NCBI RefSeq assembly: GCF_027270735.1
Contig: NZ_JAPWIJ010000004.1
Span: 62,001 to 126,000, forward strand
DNA from: Rhodococcus ruber
GTDB lineage: Bacteria; Actinomycetota; Actinomycetes; Mycobacteriales; Mycobacteriaceae
Direction of reading: 5' to 3'
DNA length: 64,000 bases
The notes under the pieces are model-generated. The model ran no database searches. It had not been told where the DNA came from and saw only the letters and a program-made list of their open reading frames with translations. This document shows, one piece after another, positions 60,091 through 64,000 of this stretch (positions are counted from its first letter, which is position 1; the number at the start of each line of letters is the position of its first letter). The translations under genes were made by a program, and so were the position numbers.

Positions 60091-60183
60091 GCATCCATCA
60101 TCACCGCGGGTGTGGCCTGTGTCACTTGCCGCGTGGAGGAATTCGAGTCCACCCCGTCCGACGCGTGTCGGACCGAGCGACGA

Positions 60184-61137
60184 TCAACTCGGGTCGTAGA
60201 GCTTCTCGACCAAGTCGAGGGTCCACATGGCGGTGAGGGGACCGCCGTCGTTGGTGAACTTGTCGGTCCGCACGATGCGGTCGTTTCGCACCGCCGGTAA
60301 TCCGGTCCACAGTGGGTTGGCGTTCATCGCCTGTAGATCCTCCTCCGACGTGATTGCGGCAATCATCGCCACGGCGTCGGATGCGGCGGTGACGTTCTCG
60401 GGTCCGTATTCGATCTCCGGGGTGGCGGCGGTCCACGCGGAGCCGAAGTTGGCTCCTACGTCCTGCAGCGCGATGGATGTCACCCGGTCGCGTCCTATCG
60501 AGATCCCGCCTTGCTCCGATGTGCTGACAGGCAGGACGACGGTATCGGCGATCGCATCGCCGTACCGTGTCGTGAGTTCGTCTACGCGAGTGGCATATTC
60601 GTCGACCAGCGTGCGGGCCTCGTTCTGCAGATTCAGAGCCGCGCCGATCGTCGTCACGTCCTGCTGCCAGCTGACTCCCGTACCGGTGGAGCCCACCGGC
60701 AGTACCGGTGCGACTCGACTGAGCTGGTCGTATATTTCTTCGATCACCTCGTCGCGCCCGATGATCAGGTCAGGATCGACGCGTGCGATGGCTTCGAGAT
60801 CGACCGTGTTTCGCGGATACAGCTCGGGCACGCCGTCTGCGAGCAGCATCCTGGTGGGCTCGGTGAGCGGGCCTGGTATTTCGGGCGGAGCTTCGGTTTC
60901 CACCGGCATTCCGACGATGGGTAGATCGAATGCCAATGCGATGTCGAGATCGCGTCGTCCGTCGATCACGACAACCGATTCGATCCGATCCGGTATTTCG
61001 ACGGTGCCGAACTGCGTGGTGACCGAATGGCCCGCCGAGGGTTTCACCGCCGGCCCGGCGTCTGCACCACAGGACGAAATCAGGGATGCAAGGAGGGCTG
61101 CGCCGAGGGCAACGGTCAAGTGGGGGATTGTCTTCAC
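60184..61137 (-). CDS. Iron-siderophore ABC transporter substrate-binding lipoprotein
   Basis: A 317-residue type III substrate-binding protein. A signal peptide ends in the lipobox LISSC (Cys23), so it is a lipoprotein on the outer face of the membrane. Features of ferric-siderophore binders are VTTQFGTVEIPDRIESVVVI, DLEAIARVDPDLIIGRDEV and MIAAITSEEDLQAMN. The permease and ATPase genes are not adjacent. An IdeR-like box sits directly before the start, so expression should rise under iron shortage. Confidence 0.92.
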   Translation of the reverse strand: MKTIPHLTVALGAALLASLISSCGADAGPAVKPSAGHSVTTQFGTVEIPDRIESVVVIDGRRDLDIALAFDLPIVGMPVETEAPPEIPGPLTEPTRMLLADGVPELYPRNTVDLEAIARVDPDLIIGRDEVIEEIYDQLSRVAPVLPVGSTGTGVSWQQDVTTIGAALNLQNEARTLVDEYATRVDELTTRYGDAIADTVVLPVSTSEQGGISIGRDRVTSIALQDVGANFGSAWTAATPEIEYGPENVTAASDAVAMIAAITSEEDLQAMNANPLWTGLPAVRNDRIVRTDKFTNDGGPLTAMWTLDLVEKLYDPS

Positions 61138-61140
61138 AAC

Positions 61141-61159
61141 TTAAGTAAACCAAACCTAA
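61141..61159 (-). promoter_or_regulatory. IdeR/DtxR iron box
   Basis: On the minus strand this 19-mer matches the IdeR consensus at 15 of 19 positions (perfect TTAGGTT left half). It lies 4 bases before the ATG of the siderophore-binding lipoprotein gene. A match so near the start would block transcription or initiation when iron is plentiful. Confidence 0.78.
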
Positions 61160-61178
61160 ATTCTTGATCAAGAACTGG

Positions 61179-62867
61179 TCAATTGTCGTACTGGACTCGC
61201 ACCGTCATGGGGTCGGTCTGCAACGCTCGGAAGCCTGCTCCGATGACGCGTCCGAGTATCGGATTGTCGGAGAAGGATCGCGCACGGAGGGCGACGTCGT
61301 CGTCGGGTACGAACGTTGCTGTGCCGGTGCGCCATCGGCTGCCCACGCGAATTCGGATCCTCGGTTCGTCGGTGATGTTTGCTCCCCAGCCGGATCTGGT
61401 TCCGTGCTGGGAGATCAACCACGCACCGGAGTCGTCGAAGGACGCCGACACCGGCACGCGTCGCGCGAGCCCGGTTTTGCGGCCCACCGTCTCGATGTCG
61501 GTCACCAGCGAGGTGGTCACACCGATGGATGTCAATCCGTTGACGATGGGATTCGCGACGTACTTGCCGATCAAGCGTTCGCGTCGAAACTTCGCAGCAA
61601 TGGACGTGCTGGTGGTATTGCCGGTGCTGCGACGGTTACGGAAAGCGTCCCAGCCGTTGCGTTGCACCATCGTCGCGGCAGTTCGCCATGCCGGGCGGCT
61701 CGAGTTCGGCTGCCGGCCGGCACCGATGAGTTGTAGTTGGTCGGTGTGCCACTGCAGGTCCAACGCTCCGTTTATCTGCTTGAACGCACCCGCTTTCGAT
61801 GGGAGCCGCAGAGCTACCCGCGGCGACTCGACACGGTCCAGCGTGCCGTCGACAAGAGAACTCGCGACACCAGGGGAAAGCGCCGTGGGACGACCGAGAC
61901 CCACCATGTCGCATTCGCCCGACCGGACCGCCGAACTCATCACCGAACGGGTGCGGAATCCTCCGGTCACGGCCAATGGCACCGTTCCGGCGGCGTCGCG
62001 TACCGTCCGCGCGTATTCCAGGAAGTAGGCCTCGCGCTCTCGGGTACTCGAGGTGCCCATCATTGCGGGGGATTCATAACTGCCACCACTGATTTCGATC
62101 AGATCGATCGATTCTCGGACCAGATGCTCGACGGTGATCCGCGATTCTTCCTCGCTGAACCCGCCGCGCTGGAAGTCGGCCGAATTCAGTTTTATTCCCA
62201 CGGCGAAGCCGGGGGATACCGCTGACCTGATGGCACGGACCACTTCGAGAACGAATCGCATTCGCCCGTCGAGGTCGCCGCCCCAGGCATCGTCGCGTTC
62301 GTTGGACAGTGGCGACAGGAACTGAGACACCAGATAGCCGTGCGCGCCGTGGATCTGGACGCCGTCGAAGCCGGCCGTCTCGGCGACGGCCGCTGCAGTC
62401 GCAAAGCGGTCGATGATGTCGCGGATCTCGTTCTCGCTCAACGCCCGCGGTGCCGGAATCCCCGGGATGTTGGGGGCAATGGCCGACGGTGCGACGGGCT
62501 TGGTGCGGGTGACGATCGGATTGGCCTGTCGGCCTGGGTGATTGAGCTGCATCCATATGGGTGCCCCGCCGCCGGACGTCGCTTTTGCCCACCGAGCAAG
62601 TGCGTCGTGGTCGCGGTCGTCTTCGATGACGACGTTGCCCGGTTCACCGAGATGGGATCGGTCGACCATGACATTGCCGGTCACTACAAGGCCGTAGCCG
62701 CCCGCACCCCACTGGCGGTACAGCGTCTCGAGGCGGGAGTCGGGTCCGTGCTCGGCCGTCGCCAATCCCTCGCTCAGAGCCGACTTCATCACGCGATTCG
62801 GCAGGATCTGCCCGCAGGCGAGTGTGAGAGGGCTGCTCAGGTCGATGACGTCGGTGTCAGGGGACAT
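61179..62867 (-). CDS. Old Yellow Enzyme fused to a deazaflavin-dependent (DDN-like) reductase domain
   Basis: A 562-residue fusion. Residues 1 to about 370 form an OYE-type NADH:flavin oxidoreductase (LPNRVMKSALSEGLA, IWMQLNHPGRQAN, IHGAHGYLVSQFLSPLSNER, GGDLDGRMRFVLEV). The last 130 residues are a DDN/nitroreductase-type F420-binding beta barrel (ETVGRKTGLARRVPV, ISQHGTRSGWGANITDEPRI). The single chain could pass electrons between FMN and F420 or act on the same substrate twice. It is divergent from a TetR regulator. Confidence 0.88.
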   Translation of the reverse strand: MSPDTDVIDLSSPLTLACGQILPNRVMKSALSEGLATAEHGPDSRLETLYRQWGAGGYGLVVTGNVMVDRSHLGEPGNVVIEDDRDHDALARWAKATSGGGAPIWMQLNHPGRQANPIVTRTKPVAPSAIAPNIPGIPAPRALSENEIRDIIDRFATAAAVAETAGFDGVQIHGAHGYLVSQFLSPLSNERDDAWGGDLDGRMRFVLEVVRAIRSAVSPGFAVGIKLNSADFQRGGFSEEESRITVEHLVRESIDLIEISGGSYESPAMMGTSSTREREAYFLEYARTVRDAAGTVPLAVTGGFRTRSVMSSAVRSGECDMVGLGRPTALSPGVASSLVDGTLDRVESPRVALRLPSKAGAFKQINGALDLQWHTDQLQLIGAGRQPNSSRPAWRTAATMVQRNGWDAFRNRRSTGNTTSTSIAAKFRRERLIGKYVANPIVNGLTSIGVTTSLVTDIETVGRKTGLARRVPVSASFDDSGAWLISQHGTRSGWGANITDEPRIRIRVGSRWRTGTATFVPDDDVALRARSFSDNPILGRVIGAGFRALQTDPMTVRVQYDN

Positions 62868-62903
62868 GGCGCTGCTCCGATTCCGATGGGTAGATGTTTC
62901 GGG

Positions 62904-62921
62904 CTATGCTCAACAGCATAG
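62904..62921. promoter_or_regulatory. TetR operator candidate
   Basis: CTATGCT-caac-AGCATAG is a perfect 7-base inverted repeat in the 112-base region between the OYE-fusion gene and the divergent tetR-type gene. A second repeat, GTAAC-tccgc-GTTAC, lies at 62939-62953. Either could be bound by the TetR protein. Confidence 0.6.
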
Positions 62922-62979
62922 ACATCGCGACTCTAGATGTAACTCCGCGTTACGTCAATGACGGTCCGGAAGGGTGCGA

Positions 62980-63573
62980 ATGGCCAATCGAAGTAGCGCT
63001 CGGGCAGACATGTTGCGCAGCGCCGCGCATTTATTTCGTAGGCGCGGGGTGGAAGCCACCTCGTTGGCCGACGTCATCGATCACGCGGGAGCGCCGCGTG
63101 GCTCGATCTATCATCATTTCCCTGGCGGCAAGCCTCAGCTCGTGGAGGAGGCCACGCGAACCGCGGGTGCCGCGATGAGCGCGATGATCTCGGCCGGCCT
63201 GGCTTCGGCCGGTCCGTCCGCGACGGTACGGGCCATTCTCGAGGGGTTCCGCGGTGAGTTGCTGGCCACGGATTTCGTTGCAGGGTGCCCGGTCGCGCCT
63301 GCGGCGATCGAGGGACTGCATGCGCCTGGTGCCGTGGCTGCGGCAGGTGAGTCCTTCTCGTCCTGGGAGGACGTGATCGCGGCGTCCCTGTGGCAGCGCG
63401 GATTGACCCGCGAGCGGTCCTACGCATTGGCGACATTCGCGATCGCAGCCATCGAGGGCGCGCTGATCGTGGCCAAGGCGCAGAGATCCACCACCGCCCT
63501 GGACCGGACGGAAAGCGAACTGTTGGCCCTGCTCGAGGCGGCACTGGACGCGTCGAACCCTCCTCGTCCGTGA
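62980..63573 (+). CDS. TetR-family transcriptional regulator
   Basis: A 197-residue regulator with an N-terminal TetR HTH (LRSAAHLFRRRGVEATSLAD, HAGAPRGSIYHHFPGGK) and a helical ligand domain. The ATG at 62980 is preferred over the GTG at 62974 because a GGAAGG ribosome binding site is spaced correctly to it. It is divergent from the OYE-DDN fusion and upstream of a drug-exporter gene, so it may control both. Confidence 0.92.
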   Translation: MANRSSARADMLRSAAHLFRRRGVEATSLADVIDHAGAPRGSIYHHFPGGKPQLVEEATRTAGAAMSAMISAGLASAGPSATVRAILEGFRGELLATDFVAGCPVAPAAIEGLHAPGAVAAAGESFSSWEDVIAASLWQRGLTRERSYALATFAIAAIEGALIVAKAQRSTTALDRTESELLALLEAALDASNPPRP

Positions 63574-63665
63574 GTCGGTTTCACCCGGCGCTGTTGCTAT
63601 AACGACGAGTTACAGTTACTTTTCCTTCGAGATCTATGCCGATCGTCATAGTCGAAGGGATCCTC

Positions 63666-64000
63666 ATGTCGTTGCCTACAACTTCCCGTCACCGAACAGA
63701 TGCCCCGCCGCGGAGGCGGCGATACCTGGCGCTTGTCGTCATCTGCGCAGCAGAGTTGCTCGTAGTTCTCGACAACACCGTCGTCAACGTTGTGCTGCCC
63801 TCCATGGGGTTGCAGCTTCGTGCCGACATCAGCGGGCTTCAGTGGGTGGTCGACGCGTACACACTGACTTTTGCCGGACTGTTGCTTGCGTTCGGTCACC
63901 TCGGTGACCGCTACGGGCGCAAGAAAGTGATGATTTTCGGACTGGCCGGTATTGCGGTCATGTCGGTCGGCGGCGCTCTTGCCGCGGATCTCGGGCAAGT
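63666..64000 (+). CDS. MFS transporter, DHA2/EmrB-QacA family (3' end outside window)
   Basis: From the ATG at 63666, 111 codons are visible and open to the window edge. The first membrane segment contains the antiporter signature LDNTVVNVVLPS; the second is followed by GHLGDRYGRKKVMIFG, the loop motif between helices 2 and 3. Relatives are 14-helix drug/H+ antiporters of about 480 residues, so most of the gene is missing. It follows the TetR gene by 92 bases, which contain a GAGTTACAGTTAC stretch resembling the GTTAC repeats upstream of that gene. Confidence 0.9.
   Translation, partial: MSLPTTSRHRTDAPPRRRRYLALVVICAAELLVVLDNTVVNVVLPSMGLQLRADISGLQWVVDAYTLTFAGLLLAFGHLGDRYGRKKVMIFGLAGIAVMSVGGALAADLGQ

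Noticed and set aside
1..64000. CRISPR arrays, rRNA genes, insertion sequences with transposases, prophage structural genes
   Set aside because: No regularly spaced direct repeats, rRNA sequence, transposase domains or phage structural domains were seen in reading the window.

Overview
The window looks like high-GC actinobacterial DNA of the Rhodococcus/mycolata type. The signs are GC-rich third codon positions, GTG starts with purine-rich ribosome binding sites, ATGA/GTGA gene overlaps, IdeR/DtxR-like iron boxes and a lysine-tRNA fragment of mycolata type. The genus is inferred. About 49 kb of accessory catabolic genes end at a tRNA-derived attachment scar near 49.37 kb. Ordinary chromosome-like genes follow, after a short stretch of decayed genes.

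1-13 kb: a complete lower pathway for 3-hydroxyanthranilate. One minus-strand operon (6424-10682) encodes the ring-cleavage dioxygenase, the aminocarboxymuconate-semialdehyde decarboxylase, an aminomuconate-semialdehyde dehydrogenase, a RidA-type aminomuconate deaminase and an oxalocrotonate decarboxylase. A second operon (1595-4417) takes 2-oxopent-4-enoate to pyruvate and acetyl-CoA (hydratase, aldolase, acylating acetaldehyde dehydrogenase). Two IclR and one LysR regulator sit beside them. A tandem ABM-like protein, a YceI protein and a second RidA follow.

13-28 kb: a tightly overlapping plus-strand operon (13176-19950) encodes 2-aminobenzoate-CoA ligase, the two-domain 2-aminobenzoyl-CoA monooxygenase/reductase, two thioesterases, a cupin and a fumarylacetoacetase-family hydrolase. 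It converges on a minus-strand group with an isatin-hydrolase-like cyclase, a ThDP-dependent decarboxylase and a COG1233 oxidoreductase. Next comes a P450/ferredoxin/ferredoxin-reductase operon with a relic of an aromatic-acid transporter in front of it. I read 1-28 kb as a module for indole-, isatin- or tryptophan-type compounds that pass through anthranilate and hydroxyanthranilate. The initial substrate is unknown.

28-49 kb: (i) an amine/imino-acid oxidation cluster with a three-component Hcn/hydroxyproline-dehydrogenase-like enzyme, a DapA-family lyase, an NhaC-type transporter, RidA, and an XRE-cupin regulator transcribed divergently; (ii) an iron-regulated siderophore-interacting protein, a RibB-like protein lacking its acidic loop, and a PaaX regulator; (iii) an amidohydrolase with RutA-like and RutF-like flavin enzymes and an FMN reductase, suggesting N-heterocycle ring opening; (iv) an MHS transporter, HpcH aldolase, 2-hydroxyacid dehydrogenase and GntR operon with visibly lower GC.

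49-64 kb: a tRNA-Lys 3' fragment and terminator; broken barstar, DUF6226-like and GNAT genes; then a secreted lipase, a luciferase-like enzyme, an enoyl-CoA hydratase, membrane and small proteins, a PucR regulator with an esterase, an iron-regulated siderophore-binding lipoprotein, an OYE-deazaflavin reductase fusion with a divergent TetR regulator, and the start of a DHA2 drug exporter that runs off the window.
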